A DNA stretch of 64,000 nt. Source: Effrenium voratum (Eukaryota; Sar; Dinophyceae; Suessiales; Symbiodiniaceae). Both the position numbers and the translations under genes were made by a program. The stretch is from the NCBI GenBank assembly GCA_963377175.1, contig CAUJNA010000849.1, positions 26,001-90,000 of the forward strand, in the 5' to 3' direction. Under the pieces are notes generated by a model that saw only the letters and a list, made by a program, of their open reading frames with translations, was not told where the DNA came from and did no database searches. Shown here in pieces: positions 42,235 through 54,600 of this stretch; positions within the stretch are counted from its first letter, which is position 1; the number at the start of each line of letters is the position of its first letter.

Positions 42235-43530
42235 TTTTTTTTCCCCGTCGATCAGGAGCTTTTGCTTCTCTTATCCCAGCGCGCGGCCCGAGACGGCACG
42301 CCCGCGGCACGACAGTTTTTCTCCGGCTGACTCTACGCACTCTGCCCACTTAGCTTTATACCACGTATTTTTTTCCCCGCCGATCGGGAACTTTTGCTTT
42401 TCCCATCCTAGCGCGCGGCCCGAAGCGGCACGCCCGCTGCCCGCGGCCCGAAGCGGCACGCTAGGTCGGCTTCGCGCTCTGGCGCGCGGCTCGAAACAGC
42501 ACGCTCGCAGCGTGGTCTTTTTTCTCCGGCTGGCCCCACGCCCTCCGCCTACTTGAGCTTACGCCCCTCAGCTTTGTCCCCGCCGGACGGGAGCTTTTGC
42601 TGTTCTTATCCTAGCGCGCGGCCCAAGACGGCACGCCCGCGGCACGACAGCTTTTCTCCGGCTGACTCTACGCACTCTGCCCACTTAGCTTTATACCACG
42701 CAATTATATTTTTTGCCCGCACATCGGGAGATTTTGTCTTGCTTATCCTAGCGCGCGGCCCGAAGCGGCACGCCCGCTGCCCGCGGCCCGAAACGGCACG
42801 CTGGCTCGGCTTCGCGCTCTGGCGCGCGGCCCGACACGGCACGCTCGCAGCGCGATAGCTTTTCCCCGGCAGGCCCCAGGCGCTCTGCCCACCCGAGTTT
42901 ATGCCCAGCATTTTTTATCCCAGCCGGACGGGAACTTTTGCTTTGCTTATCCTAGCGCGCGGCCCAAGACGGCACGCCCGCAGCATGATAGTTTTTCTCC
43001 GGCCGACCCTACGCACTCTGCCCACTTAACTTTATGCCCCGCAGTTTTTTCCCCGCCGATCGGGACCTTTTTTGTTTGTCTTATCCTACCGCGCGGTCCG
43101 AAACGGCACGCCCGCTGCCCGCGGCCCGAAACGGCACGCTCGCAGCGCGGTAGTTTTTCCCCGGCTGGCCCTACGCGCTCCGCCTACTTAAGTGTGTGCC
43201 CAGCAATTTTACCCCCGCCGCACGGGAGCTTTTTTTTCTTATCCTCGTGCGCGGCCGGACATGGCGCGCCCTCCTACCGCGCGGCCCGAAACGGCTCGCT
43301 AGCTCGGCTCCGCGCTCTCGCGCGCGGCCCGAAACGGCACGCCCGCAGCACGATACTTTTTCTCCGGCAGGCCCCCCCCCCCCCGCCGGACGGGAACTCT
43401 TGTGTATCTCATCCTACCGCGCGGCCCGAAATGGCACGCCCGCTGCTCGCGGCCCGACACAGCATGCCCGCTCAGCTTCGCGCTCTTGCGCGCAGCCCGA
43501 AACGGCACGCTCGCTGCGCGCGGTCTTGCC
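42235..43530. repeat. Tandem blocks of about 330 bp rich in class C fold-backs
   Basis: Blocks alternate CCCCGCCGATCGGGA.CTTTTG, TTATCCTAGCGCGCGGCCCG, ACGACAGTTTTTCTCCGGC and CTCTGCCCACTTAGCTTTAT. Each block carries two or three fold-backs. No convincing gene: frames here give RPETAR/RNGTLA peptides from the repeats. Confidence 0.8.
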
Positions 43531-43559
43531 CGCTGGACTTTATTTATACCCTATATGTT

Positions 43560-44520
43560 TGTCTTCATGCTGCTTGGATACTTCAATGCAAACAGCTGCA
43601 GACGTCAATGCAAAAAGCTGCAGAAGCGAAACGGCGAAAACTCCCCCCAACATCTCCAAATCACAAGGCCCTCTGAAACATGCACAACAACTGGCCACCT
43701 ACTTCAATGGGATCACTAGCATCAGAAATCAACCAATTGGTGCGTTTTCTTGTCCCGCAGAGAACGTCGCACGAACACTGAAAGCAACATAGCCAGATTC
43801 GACAAAGCAGTGATAACTCCCCCCAAAATCGCCGAAACAGGGCCCTCTGAAACATGTACAACAACTGGCCTTGCAAGAAAAAAAACAGAGGTCACAGCAA
43901 CAACCTAGCTGCGATCTAGAGGAAATAACAACGGTCCCCCTGCCCTTGCTGCCTCAGCCTTACTGAGTCATTCTCGCGCGTGCGCTCCCGTCGTCCCTGC
44001 CAGTCGCGTTCCCCCCTCGGTCGTTTTCACAGACTCGCGCGGCGTCTGCCCTGTTGTTGCAGCGGCCATTACGAATCGAAACAAAGAAAAGGACCTGACA
44101 CGCCGGTCGGCCGCGCGGCACCGGCGCCCGCCCACAGCCCTCACCGGTGCGCGCGCCTGCCGCCGCTACGAAAAGGGGACCACGCTAACCACGACAAACA
44201 TGCGTAATGACCGCGGCAACAACAGGGCTGCTTTGTCAAGGTAAAGGCCGCGCGCCGCTCGAAACCGCAAGCGCAGCGGCCAGCAGTGCTGGCTACACAA
44301 AAGGATGCCCAAGGAGGGTGCAGCTTGCTCAAAGGAGACCACATAAGCAATCCCCTGTGTTGCGCAGCTTTGCGCCATGTCACGCGCGGCAACAAGGCTG
44401 CTTTGTCGAGGTGAAGGTCGCGCGCTGCTCGAAACAGCAAGCGCAGCGGCCGCTGTCTGCGCGCGCTCCTATGGCTTGCAGCCTGCCGAAAGATGCGCAA
44501 GTAAGCCACCTATGGCCTGC
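43560..44520. other. Spacer downstream of the helicase gene
   Basis: 43,620-43,880 contains a direct repeat with AACTCCCCCCAA and GGCCCTCTGAAACATG. 44,205-44,490 contains two copies of a 160-180 bp unit (GGCAACAA.AGGGCTGCTTTGTC, GCGCAGCGGCC). No gene seen. Confidence 0.5.
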
Positions 44521-44529
44521 AGCGGCCCC

Positions 44530-46794
44530 TTACTCGTAGTCGCAGTCGGAACACTGCTCCTCTAAAAACTTTTCTCCGAAGAACTCCGGCTCGGAGTCCG
44601 GTAGCTCATCAGGCATGGACAAGTCCCCGTACTTTTGCACGAGGTCTTCTTCATCCTCGTAGGCCTGGCGGCCTTCTTCCGGGTCTGCCGTGTACTCGGC
44701 CGCGGACATTGCCCGCATGGTCTTGCGGCGCTTGCGGCCGCCGCCAAGCTTCGAGGCGGGAAGCTTTGTCGGCCTGTCGTCGTAGTGCGGGGCGCTCAGC
44801 ATTCCGCGCAGAGACAGCATCTGCCGCAAGTCCTCGACCTCTGCAGCGGTCATGGGAGCTTGCCGCCGGCCCTCCGACCATGCCACGTGGCGGGCGAGGT
44901 CGTCTTCTACGGACACAGCGCCTCCGAAGATGCCGCTGGCTGTGGCATCGTGCAGCGCGTCGAGCCGCTTCTCCAGCTCTGCTCGCCATCGAAACAAATC
45001 GGTGTCGGCCACGGCGCGGAAGGCCCAATAGTCTGGCACGTATTTGAAGGCCATGCGCGCAAAGTCCGTGGCTCTGGACATGCCCACAAACGCCAGGCCA
45101 AGGCACTTGAGCGGCGACCACGTCGGCTCGTGGTCTACGTTAAACACGCAGCCATCGCGCAGAGTCAGGCCTTGACTCTTGTGCACGGTGATCCCGTACG
45201 CCAGCACGATGGGAAACTGCGTGCGGCTCAAGGCCGGGTACTGCTGGTGTCGCACGGTTTCCTTCTGGAGCAGCACCCAAGTTGGCTGCCCGGGTATCAT
45301 CTCGGGGCCGATGTACCCGGGGAAGTCCACCACTACGTATTCTACCTGGCGCGCGGACAAGCCGCCTGTTTCCGAAGCACGCTCTTTTCTGCGTGCAGCG
45401 CCGGCCGAAACGCCAAGCGACGCAGCTGACTCTGACTGCTGAGGCTCTAGGAGGACTGCCACCACTGTCCCTCTTAAGCCATTGACTAAGTTCCAACAAG
45501 TTCTTAAGTTCAAGACTAGCATTACATGTGCCCCCTGTGCCAGATGCAGCACGCGGCGAAGCTGGCCGTAGTGCTCGCACTTGTGCCGCTCCGTCATCTC
45601 CGAGCTCTCCACGGACCAAACTCTAAGGATGTGGCCGCGACCTTGCTCGGCTGCGTGCTCGCCTAAGCGCTGGCCGTTGAACAGGCCGGCTTTGCGATTC
45701 TCGCAAAACATGTGGATGCGCTCCTTTTCGAAGGCCACGCGCTCAGACGGCGTCAGCGCGCACGAAGGGCTTGTCAAGTCGTGGGACTGCCACAGCTGAA
45801 CGTCCTCCTTCGTGTGCGCGGCATCACGGACGCGAAGCAGCGAGTCCTTGTACGCCGACTGGCCCACCTGCCGGTGGATGCGGCGCAGGCGAAACACGTT
45901 CTTGATGCCCAAGAACAAGCGCAAGCCAAGGTTCACTTCCTCGCGCGACTGTCCTGCCTGCAGCGGCCTCGCGTGCAGTAAGGTTTTCTCTGCTGCTACG
46001 GCCACGGGCGGCAGCTGGCCGAAATCTCCGGCCAACACGACCTTAACGCCTCCAAAAGGCATACGGGCGCCGCAGCGGCACTGGCGGCCGTCGCAGTGCT
46101 GCGGGTGGTACACAGCGTACCGCCACTCGCAAAGCCTGCGGTGTATATAGGCCAACACGAGCTTTTCTACCATGGAGAGCTCGTCGATCTCCAGCACGGC
46201 CATGCGCCCGAGCTCGGCATCCAGCTCGCGCATGTCGTCCTCACTGAGCGGCGCCAGCTGGCCGAAAAACGCATTGCGACTATTCAGTCGCAGCAAGGAC
46301 ATGATGGTGCGGCTGCCCGCGCCCATGTTGGACGCTGCGACGCCAGTGTATGCCATGCGCACGACGCGCCCGGCCAGGCCAGATCGCTCCAGGGCGTCGT
46401 TGGCCACTTGCATCGTGGTGGTTTTGCCAGTGCCCGCCGTGCCTAGCAAGAGCGCGGGTGCACTCAAGGCCGCCAGCGAGCCAGGCAGCTGACCGGCGCC
46501 GCCCGAAGCGGCAAGCGACGGTAGGTTTTGCTCGAAAAGCTCCTGCTGGGCACGATATGCTTCGGCCCAGGCACATAGGTGATCGGCGAAGGATCGCTGG
46601 GTGGGATCCAAGTCCTCGAGCGCAACCGACGCGGCGACGTTGCGGTCCTGCCTGGCCAAGGCCGCCGCTTCAACCTGCGACAGTCCGCCTTGAGAAGGCT
46701 TCAGCAAGTACTGGCTGCGGGCACGTCGGCCACCGCTTCGGGGTTGATAGCCAGTGGCTGCATGAGAGAAGCGTACTGATTCAGTGCGTCCCAC
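44530..46794 (-). CDS. PIF1-family helicase domain of the Helitron protein
   Basis: 754-codon open frame; the ATG at 46794 is probably internal. Walker A LLGTAGTGKTTTM (about 46,410-46,440), motif Ia AYTGVAASNMGAGSRT, Walker B VLEIDELSMVEK, motif III VVLAGDFGQLPPVA, motif IV region HRQVGQSAYKD, motif V GITVHKSQGLTL and motif VI AFVGMSRATD are all intact, so this 5'-3' superfamily 1B helicase domain looks functional. In-frame fold-backs encode LGVSAGAARR (about 45,402) and LAASGGAGQ (about 46,499) in linkers between motifs. The acidic C-terminus (EDLVQKYGDLSMPDELP) is unusual. Confidence 0.9.
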   Translation of the reverse strand: MGRTESVRFSHAATGYQPRSGGRRARSQYLLKPSQGGLSQVEAAALARQDRNVAASVALEDLDPTQRSFADHLCAWAEAYRAQQELFEQNLPSLAASGGAGQLPGSLAALSAPALLLGTAGTGKTTTMQVANDALERSGLAGRVVRMAYTGVAASNMGAGSRTIMSLLRLNSRNAFFGQLAPLSEDDMRELDAELGRMAVLEIDELSMVEKLVLAYIHRRLCEWRYAVYHPQHCDGRQCRCGARMPFGGVKVVLAGDFGQLPPVAVAAEKTLLHARPLQAGQSREEVNLGLRLFLGIKNVFRLRRIHRQVGQSAYKDSLLRVRDAAHTKEDVQLWQSHDLTSPSCALTPSERVAFEKERIHMFCENRKAGLFNGQRLGEHAAEQGRGHILRVWSVESSEMTERHKCEHYGQLRRVLHLAQGAHVMLVLNLRTCWNLVNGLRGTVVAVLLEPQQSESAASLGVSAGAARRKERASETGGLSARQVEYVVVDFPGYIGPEMIPGQPTWVLLQKETVRHQQYPALSRTQFPIVLAYGITVHKSQGLTLRDGCVFNVDHEPTWSPLKCLGLAFVGMSRATDFARMAFKYVPDYWAFRAVADTDLFRWRAELEKRLDALHDATASGIFGGAVSVEDDLARHVAWSEGRRQAPMTAAEVEDLRQMLSLRGMLSAPHYDDRPTKLPASKLGGGRKRRKTMRAMSAAEYTADPEEGRQAYEDEEDLVQKYGDLSMPDELPDSEPEFFGEKFLEEQCSDCDYE

Positions 46795-47900
46795 TCCGCC
46801 CGCGTGCTCTCGTCCCGGCAGGACAGGGAGCCTGCGTCTTCGGGGAGCGCAACTTCGTGCAACGGGTTTCCCGACCTTCCCATGCTCTGCTCATGCATGG
46901 CGCCTTGCACGTAGCGCGCCCTCTTGGCCTCGCGAGCCGCCGGGTCCTCCCATTCTTCGCTCTGCTCTAGGAACGGAGCGACGCAGAACACCCGCTCGCG
47001 CCAAGCACCCTGACGCTCGGGCGCGCGAGTATCCGGCTGTTCTGGCAGCATGGCCACGCGATGCTGCTCTGCAACGGCCACCTGGAGGCCGCAGTCGCGG
47101 AGCGTCAAGCGCTTCACTTCATTCCACATTTCTGCGTACGGACGCTCCTTCATACGCTTTTTCTGCTTGTCCGTGAAATCTCTCGTATGATTCGCGAAGT
47201 ACTCCTCAAGCAAAGCCTTCGCTTGGCTGGACTTCAGCGCCGGCTTCGAACAGCCGGCGCCGCGCTTTTGGTATGGCTGCAAATCCAGCCATAGCATGGC
47301 CGCTACGAAGACTTTGCTGAGAGTGGGTAGTTTGGCGCCGCTAGGGTAAGGCTCGCCCAGCGCCTTCAGATACGCTCGCATCTGCTGCACTCTGGGCGGC
47401 GGACGGTGGTCCTTCAGGCACTGCTCGACGCTGTAGCGCATCTCGCCGGCTCGCGTCGTCCAGAGCAAGACGTGACGTGCGGCGAGCCACTGCATCTCTT
47501 CAGGACAAGAAACCAAGGCTGCGAAGTGTGGCCGCTCGGCGCTGTTGGCCAGGCCGCCCGATACGGCAAGCCGTGGCTCCGTCTGCGCGTCTTGCTGCTC
47601 GGCCGCTGCGTGCTTATCCTGCGCGCCTGCCGGCTCGGGGCCGCCCAAAGCGGCAAGCCGCGAGCCTGCTGACACAGCGGGGCCGCCCGAGGCGGCAAGT
47701 CCCGCGTCGGCTGCTGTGCGCGTGTCCTGCGCGTCTGCCCGTTCGGGGCCGCCCGAAGCGGCAAGCCGCGAACCAGGTGACGCAGCGGGGCCGCCCGCGG
47801 TGGCAGGCCCCGCGTCGGCAACCACGGCTGGCTGCTCGTGCTCCGGCACGCACGCTGAGACGGGTGTCTCTGCGACCCTGTGCGGTCGCTGGCGGTGTGC
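46710..47900 (-). CDS. Linker and C-terminal part of Rep, rich in fold-back peptides
   Basis: Frame 46701-48110, used from about 47,900 downward. The first 140 residues are a low-complexity linker with repeated RLAASGGPE, GLAASGGPA and RLAVSGGLA, each from a class B fold-back. Then a helical part (CPEEMQWLAARHVLLWTTRA, PYPSGAKLPTLSKVFVAAML) like the segment between the Rep and helicase domains of Helitrons, ending LMQPLAINPEAVADVP, which joins the helicase frame. Confidence 0.55.
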
Positions 47901-48914
47901 TTCATGTACCGCTTTCGCAGCCACCGCGGACACTTGGACGAGCGCACGAAGTCCTGCAACTGCTGCACTGCCTCGGCCTCCGCCAGATGCATGGGATCCT
48001 CCGCGGCGCCGGAAAAGGGGCGGTGGAGACGCAAGCACAAGCGCGCCATGGCTGCAGCGTCCCGACGCCGCGCGTCCAACTGCAAGAACGGCTTTTCCTT
48101 CACGATGCACGGCTTGCGGCGGAGCGACAAGCGCTGTCCGCGTCCGCCCCGGGTCACTCGGCTCAAAAACTTAGCCCAAGACATGCGCTGCAAATCTTCC
48201 GCGCGCAGTGCCTCGTCCCGCTTGCCGCGCATGCGGCTCATGTAGTTTTCGACCTTGCTAGGCCGTAGAGCAGACTCCTCCTGATTGGAACGCTCTATCT
48301 CGGAGATGTCTCTGAAGGACTGGGTGTCCTTCGCGTTGAGCGCCATGACTTGGCGCGACGAGAGCACGCGCGGCAAATCCAGCAGCACGTGCCATGCCTC
48401 CAAGGAGGAGATCTCCTGCGGCACTGCGGCGTGGATGAAAAGCCTCGACAAGAGCGATGCCACGGTCATCTCTTGGTCATCTGGCATCTTGCAGATGATT
48501 TCGTCGATGTACGACGACATTTTTGAGGCCGCAGACTGCCCGCCACCCAGCTTGCCGATGTACTTTGTCAAGTAGTTGACGGCAGCTTGCACCGTCAGAA
48601 CCACCTGATCATCCACGTTAGCCACCAGACCCATCGCCTTCAGTGGGTCGTGCGTGTTCAGGTGGTGGCAGTTGCGCCGGCCGTACAATCGGTACAAGCC
48701 CTTGCGTCGGCCGTCCTCCATGACGGCGCCTGTGCCAGGCAGCATGCGCGCCTTCTCGTAGTCTTTACCGCAGTACACGTGGGACCGACTTTGCTTGGCG
48801 CAGCTTTCCTTGTCGCCTGGTTGGCGGGCGACCTCTCGACCCAGGCCGGGTCTGCACACGATGAGGTTTTCCTCCCACTCGCGCGTGGCGACGTTGCCCG
48901 GCAAGCAAGTCATG

Positions 48915-49790
48915 GTTGCTGTCACCGCAGCGTGGTCGGACAGCCCCTGCATAATGAAGCAGCTGGCAAAATCTCGCGGCTGCAGCTCAAGGGTGTCGCG
49001 CGACGCTGGCCCAGGTCCGGCCTCGCTCGTGCCGCCCGAAACGGCAAGCCCGAGTTGGCGGGACGCCGGCCCGACAGGTGCGCGCACACTGTGTCCTAGG
49101 CCGCCCGAAACGGCAAGCCGAGAACTGCTGACACTGTTGTTCGCATCTACATCAGCGAGCGTAGAACTTTGCGCGGCGGGCCGCCTCAGCCAGAGAACGC
49201 GGTCAAAGCGCCACACTGCGTCCGCATGCGCCGGGACGTCAACGTCCAAAGGCTCCCAAGTGGATGCAAAGTCCGCAGGGCTGCCGGCGACTTCGTGGGC
49301 GTCCAGCCAGCCGCCCCGTGGCAAGCGCTCGCCTGCACGCATGTTCAAGTCGCCTGCGAAGATGCAAGCATCCACGTCCAGCGCTTCCAAGCCGGCCAAG
49401 CATGCTGACAGCTCGCGCTGGCGCGCGGCGGCTCTGGACGCGGTAAGGTGCGCTGTGGCAGCGCACAGCACAGCGCCGTTGGCCGCTAGCTGCACGAGCA
49501 CGTGTAGCATGAACCTGCTGTTGGGCCCGGCGACGGGCGACACGCATGCCCGCATCACTCGGCCGAAGTCGAGGCGGCAGAGAACGCACACGTCGAAGGG
49601 CCTCGCTGCAGCGACCCCTGTGCAACGGGCTGCTAACTGCGAAGCCGCTGGCCGCAGCTAAGGCATGCAAGGCGCTCAAGCACGATGGAGTGACCTCCTG
49701 TAGACAAACAAGGTCCATCTCGGGCAACACGGCAGCAAATTCATCGTCAGGGCTATGCTGGTTCATGTTGAAAGTCGTAATGCGCACCTT
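48915..49790 (-). CDS. Endonuclease/exonuclease/phosphatase (EEP) domain inside Rep
   Basis: Motifs in order: VRITTFNMNQ (Asn, about 49,760-49,790), DLVCLQEVT (catalytic Glu, about 49,705-49,730), a frame change near 49,600, then RFMLHVLVQLA, CIFAGDLNM (Asp-x-Asn, about 49,340-49,362) and GLSDHAAVT (Asp-His, about 48,925-48,948). All key EEP residues are present. Two class B fold-backs (49,031 and 49,101) lie in the loop before SDH. It sits between the HUH motif (50481) and the two-tyrosine motif (48,560-48,574), unlike the terminal EEP of Helentrons. Probable AP-type or nicking endonuclease. Confidence 0.8.
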
Positions 49791-52700
49791 GGCTGCCACG
49801 TCGACTTGCACGTCGACGACCGGACGGGTCGCGTCGCCCTCTGCCTCTGGCGGGCCCTGAGCCAGAAGCGGCGGCACTTCCACCGGCGGTCCGTCGTGAC
49901 GGTCGTGCAGGTTGCACGCGTCCGTCAGCCGACGGTACCACTTTCTGCGCGCGGCGCGCACCAGCTGACAGTTGTTGGTCATCAGGAGCGCCTTGGCCGC
50001 CACGGCGATGGCACACGGATGCCACTTTTGGTCCACCAGGCAGGCGTCGAGCTCACACAAGATGGCCCTGTCCGCAGCCGTGAGCCGACAAACCAAGCGC
50101 TGTCCGGCGTCGTCCAGCTGATAACACAAAGTGCGGGGTGTGGGAAACAAAGAGACATAGTCCTCATCAGGCGCCAAACGCTGCTGCGCGGCCCGAAGCG
50201 GCACGCGCGTTTCTTTGGCTGGCTCCATGTCGGCGGAGCCGTCGGACTCTGAGTCAGTGTGCAGCGGAGAACCCACGGGTCCCCGGCGCGTCACTCGCGC
50301 CCGCTTGCGGTCCATTACCGCATGCTGCCACTTTTCAGCTTTGCCCAAGCTCCAATCAGTCAAGTGCTCCTCGTGTGCCCGCGCAAACTGGGCGGCAGTT
50401 TTCACGCCGTCTGCGTCCAAGTCTTGCGCGGAGAAGCGCGCTGGGTCCACGCGGGGCATCTTGCTGCCGAAGTTAATGGAGTGCAGATGCATGATGCCGC
50501 CTGCGCCCCACTCAAAAAATGCCTTGGCCGTCCTCGTACTGAAGCACGTGCTGGTAAAAGAGCTCCATCTTGTACGCAGTGTACCACGCAACGACACCGG
50601 GATACTTCAAAACCAAGCGCTTGCTCTCAGGAAGCCGAGCCATGGCCGGCTCTACCGGGTCTGCGCGTCCTTGCCGACGCTGGGTGACCGCAGCGTCGTA
50701 TTTCCTCAAGCACGCACGCAAGTCTTGCCAGTGATAGATGGCTGTCGTTAAGGTCGTAAAGTGACACGGAATCTCACCTCCGACCTTGCATCGCTGCAAA
50801 AGCACTTGCAGTCTTTCGGCCAGCTCTCTTACGTCGTGCGCAGGGCCGCCCGAAGCGGCAAGCCCCGTGTCCGCGCGGACGGCAGTTTGCTTGCGGTCGA
50901 CGCCCTCCGAAGCGAGAAGCGGCGACTCCCCGAGGTCGCGCGCGGGGCCGCCCGAGGCGGCAAGCCCCGTGTCCTCGCGGCCGGCAGACAGCTGTCGGCC
51001 GCCGCCCTCCGAAACGAGAAGCGGCGACGCGTCCGGCGCTGCGCTGGCTTGACCAGGCACTTTCATAGTATCAAGGAAGCGCTGGCAATCCAGCAAAGAC
51101 TGCCTCAACTCGCCGGCGGCCGCGGTGTGGGGCTGGTCTCCGGCGCCACATGCCTGGGCAGCCGTCTGTGCTGTCTCTTCCAGCTCCTGCACTTGGAACT
51201 CGAACGTGTCTTGTTCGATCTGCTCCACCATGGCTTCCAAGTCGGAGCGCTGATGGATTTTCTCCTGCGCGGAGCACGGCAGCGAGTGCTCGAAGGCGGT
51301 CACGATCTTCGTGAACTGCGCCTTGCCCATCCTCAAGAGCTCCTCGTTGGTGTGCGGCACGTTGGCGTTCATGCCAGTCTGCCGCTTCACAAAGTAGCTG
51401 CGAGACCGCAGCGCCTTGCTGCGCAAGGCCGTATTCAGCGCAAAGAAGTAAAAGCGCGGGTGCGCTTGAAACCGGCCATCCGCATGCAGCAGCAAATGCT
51501 GCAGCCACTCCCAGAAAGACAGAGGGCTGCCTGGCCCGCACGTGGGCCCAGTAGTCCCCTTGTCCTAAGGGGAAAAGCTTAATGAAGCCGGCGGCAATGT
51601 AGTAAGGCTGATCTTCTCTGATCAGCTGGTTCCCCAGGATCGGGAGCCCCGGGATGCGTGCGGCGCCAAAGCGAGCGGCCGTGCGCATCTGCGGCGCAGA
51701 TGCATTCGCGCTTTCCAGCGCCTGCCACAGATCGTCCTTCATGGTCGTCTCGGTTTGCTGGCCTGCGAGATCTTCAGGAGACCAAAGGCCCACGGAGGTG
51801 AGTGGCTCCTGCCAACTGGCCAGCTCTTGCACCGCGGTGAGCTCATCAAGAAGCACTTCCTCCACGGAAAACTCGCCGCTCCGCACCACGACGGACCTGA
51901 GGTACATTACCAAGTCCGCTATGAGTAAGTCTCTCCGTGGTGCTGCAGTCGGAAGGCCGCCCGCAGCGGCAAGCCCTCCGTCGCCAAGGCCGTCTGAGGC
52001 GACATTCCGCTCCTCTGAGTCCTGGCGCGGGGTTGCATCCGGCCGGCTGCCCGAAGCGGCAAGCCGTCGGTCGCCAGGGTCGCCCGTCTGGGGCGCCGCG
52101 GCCGCTGTCGGGAAGTCGAGCTCCTCGTCAAAAACGAAGCTGCGCACCGCGCGACGGAGCGTATTCCATGTCGCTTGCTGCCGCTGGAGCTGATCTTCCA
52201 CGTCAGCCGGCTCGTGCAGCGCCCTCACTTGCGCGGCCAATTGCAGCTCCAGGGAAGAATTCAGCCACATGGCAAACAAGCTGTAACCTAAGCTGGTGAC
52301 CTCCTGCTGCTCGACGACGGTCACCTGCAAGCCGACCGGCTCTGCGCCCTCCGGAGAATCTTCGAATTGAGCCAGGTTTTCGCGGCTCACCAGGTCCACG
52401 TAGAAACCGGGCGTGAGCGCGCCCGGCTGCAGCGCTAGCGATCCGCCTTCCGCGGCCGGCCGCGCGATGCGGTCCAGCGCCTGCTCAAGTCGCTGGCGGG
52501 ACGCTAGGAAAGGCACACGCTGTTTGCGGGCCGGGTCTTTCGGGCAGCGCCGAACCAAAAGCATCTTCATGTCTCCGACCAGGGCCGGGATCTGCCGCAC
52601 GTACTGCGGGCCATTCTGAAACAAATTGTCGACATGGCCACGCAGTTCGCACTGCCCAGTAGCGTGCAACGTGATGATGCGCACGATGTGCTGTATCGGC

Positions 52701-53289
52701 GATAGCAGCTCTTCTTCGAAGAAGGTGAGCGCGTCGGTCTCTGCCAGAGACTCCCCCGGGCCTGCAAGGTTCTCCGTAGTGAAGCGGACGGACGCTTTGG
52801 GGAGCCCTCCCTTGGCCCGTGCCACAGCCTCTGACAGGCAGTTGCGGCATATTGCTTTGCCGGGCTCTAGCCAGTCCTTCTCTGGCGCAAGGATAAAGTT
52901 GCTCTTCTTGAAGGTAGCGGTCTCGACCTGGCCCGCAGGGCGTCGCGTGGCCGGGTGGTCCCGAACCACCCTTCCTTGTAATACTCGTAGGCCGTAAACT
53001 CTTGCTCCTGCAAAAACGTGTCTACCTCGTGCACTCGGTGGAAGAAGGTTCGGACGCGGGTCTCCGCGTCCAAGCTGTCGCCATATTGCTGGCGCAAACA
53101 CTTTGGCAGCCGCGGGCGAGGCAAGTCGTCGCCGAGCGCGCACTCCTCGACATGCACTCTCTGTCGGGCATAGGCAAGAAGCTGCTGCCTGCTGCACCTG
53201 CACGCGAGACACGAACTCATGGCCGAACCTCCAGTCCTTATCGCGGCCGCAACCGGCAGCGCGAAACAGCGCGCCAAAAAAAAATTCTT

Positions 53290-54600
53290 TCTCTTGCAGG
53301 AATTCTGCGCGGCGGCTCGCCAGCAGGGCAACAAATCGGTCTAGTTGCCGCTGCAGCGCCGGCCGAAACGCTAAGCGCTCGCCCTCGCCGGGCGCGCAAA
53401 GCATGGCCTCCCACTCGGCCAGCTCGTCCTTTTGCCCCTGGCGCATGAAATTTTGACCGAACTTGAGGCCTTGATCATTTTCACGGCGTGCATTTCAAAC
53501 AAAGACTTAAGCGAAGGCTTCTGCAAGCTCTGGAAATATTCGGCTCGATCTTCGAGCAGAGCGATAAACTTTTCCAGCTGTCGCTGCAGCGCCGGCCGAA
53601 ACGCCAGGCGCTCGCCCTCGCCAGGCTCGCAAAGCATGGCCTCCCACTCGGCCAGCTCGTCCTTTTTTTCTTGTAAAAGCTGTGGGTAGCAGCGAAGCAT
53701 GAAATTTTGGCCGAACTTGAGTTCCTTATCATTTTTCATGGCGTACGCTGCAAACAAAGCTTTAAGCGATGGCTTCTGCAACCTCTGCAAGTACTCAGCT
53801 CGATTTTCAACAGAGCGATAAACTTTTCCAGCTGTCGCTGCGACGCCGGCCGAAAAGCCAAGCGCTCGCCCTCGCCAACGTCATAAAGCATGGCCTCCCA
53901 TTCGGCCAGCTCGTCCATCTGCTCCTGCAAAAGCTGTGGGTAGCAGCGAAGCATGAAATTTTGGCCGAACTTGAGTTCCTTATCATTTTTCACGGCGTGC
54001 GCTTCAAACAAAGCTTTAAGCGAAGGCTTCTGCAAGCTCTGCAAGTACTCAGCTCGATTTTCGATCACCGCGATAAACTTCGCCAGCTGTCGCTGCAGCG
54101 CCGGCCGAAACGCCAAGCGCTCGCCCTCGCCAGCGTCACAAAGCATGGCCTCCCACTCGGCCAGCTCGTCCATCTGCTCCTGCGAAAGCTGTGGGTAGCA
54201 GCGAAGCATGAAGTTTTTGCCGAACCGAAGCTCCTTATCATTTTTCACGGCGTGCGCTTCAAACAAAGCTTTAAGCGAAGGCTTCTGCAAGCTCTGCAAG
54301 TACTCAGCTCGATTTTCGAGCACCGCGATAAACTTCGCCAGCTGTCGCTGCAGCGCCGGCCGAAACGCCAAGCGCTCGCCCTCGCCAGCGTCACAAAGCA
54401 TGGCCTCCCACTCGGCCAGCTCGTCCATCTGCTCCTGCGAAAGCTGTGGGTAGCAGCGAAGCATGAAGTTTTTGCCGAACCGAAGCTCCTTGTCGGTCTT
54501 CGCTGCGTGGACTTCAAATAAAGCTTTCAAAGACACCTTGCGCAAGCTAATAAAAAAAATCTGCTCGTTTCTCAAGCAGCGCGAGAAACCTTTCATACTG
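53290..54600 (-). repeat. 85-residue (255-bp) helical repeats in the Rep N-terminus
   Basis: Five or more units: FMLRCYPQLSQEQMDELAEW, EAMLCDAGEGERLAFRPALQ, RQLAKFIAVLENRAEYLQ, SLQKPSLKALFEAHAVKNDK, spaced about 255 bp (fold-backs at about 54,357, 54,102, 53,847, 53,592 and 53,361). A further diverged unit without the fold-back peptide is at 54,540-54,700 (FTEGQREELRAWEARLCVSP). Unit similarity is high in the middle copies, so expansion is recent. Frameshifts lie between units. Confidence 0.85.

Noticed and set aside
42271..43792. Frames rich in RPETAR, RNGTLAA, ARPKTAR
   Set aside because: Produced by repeated class C fold-backs in all frames; no domain.
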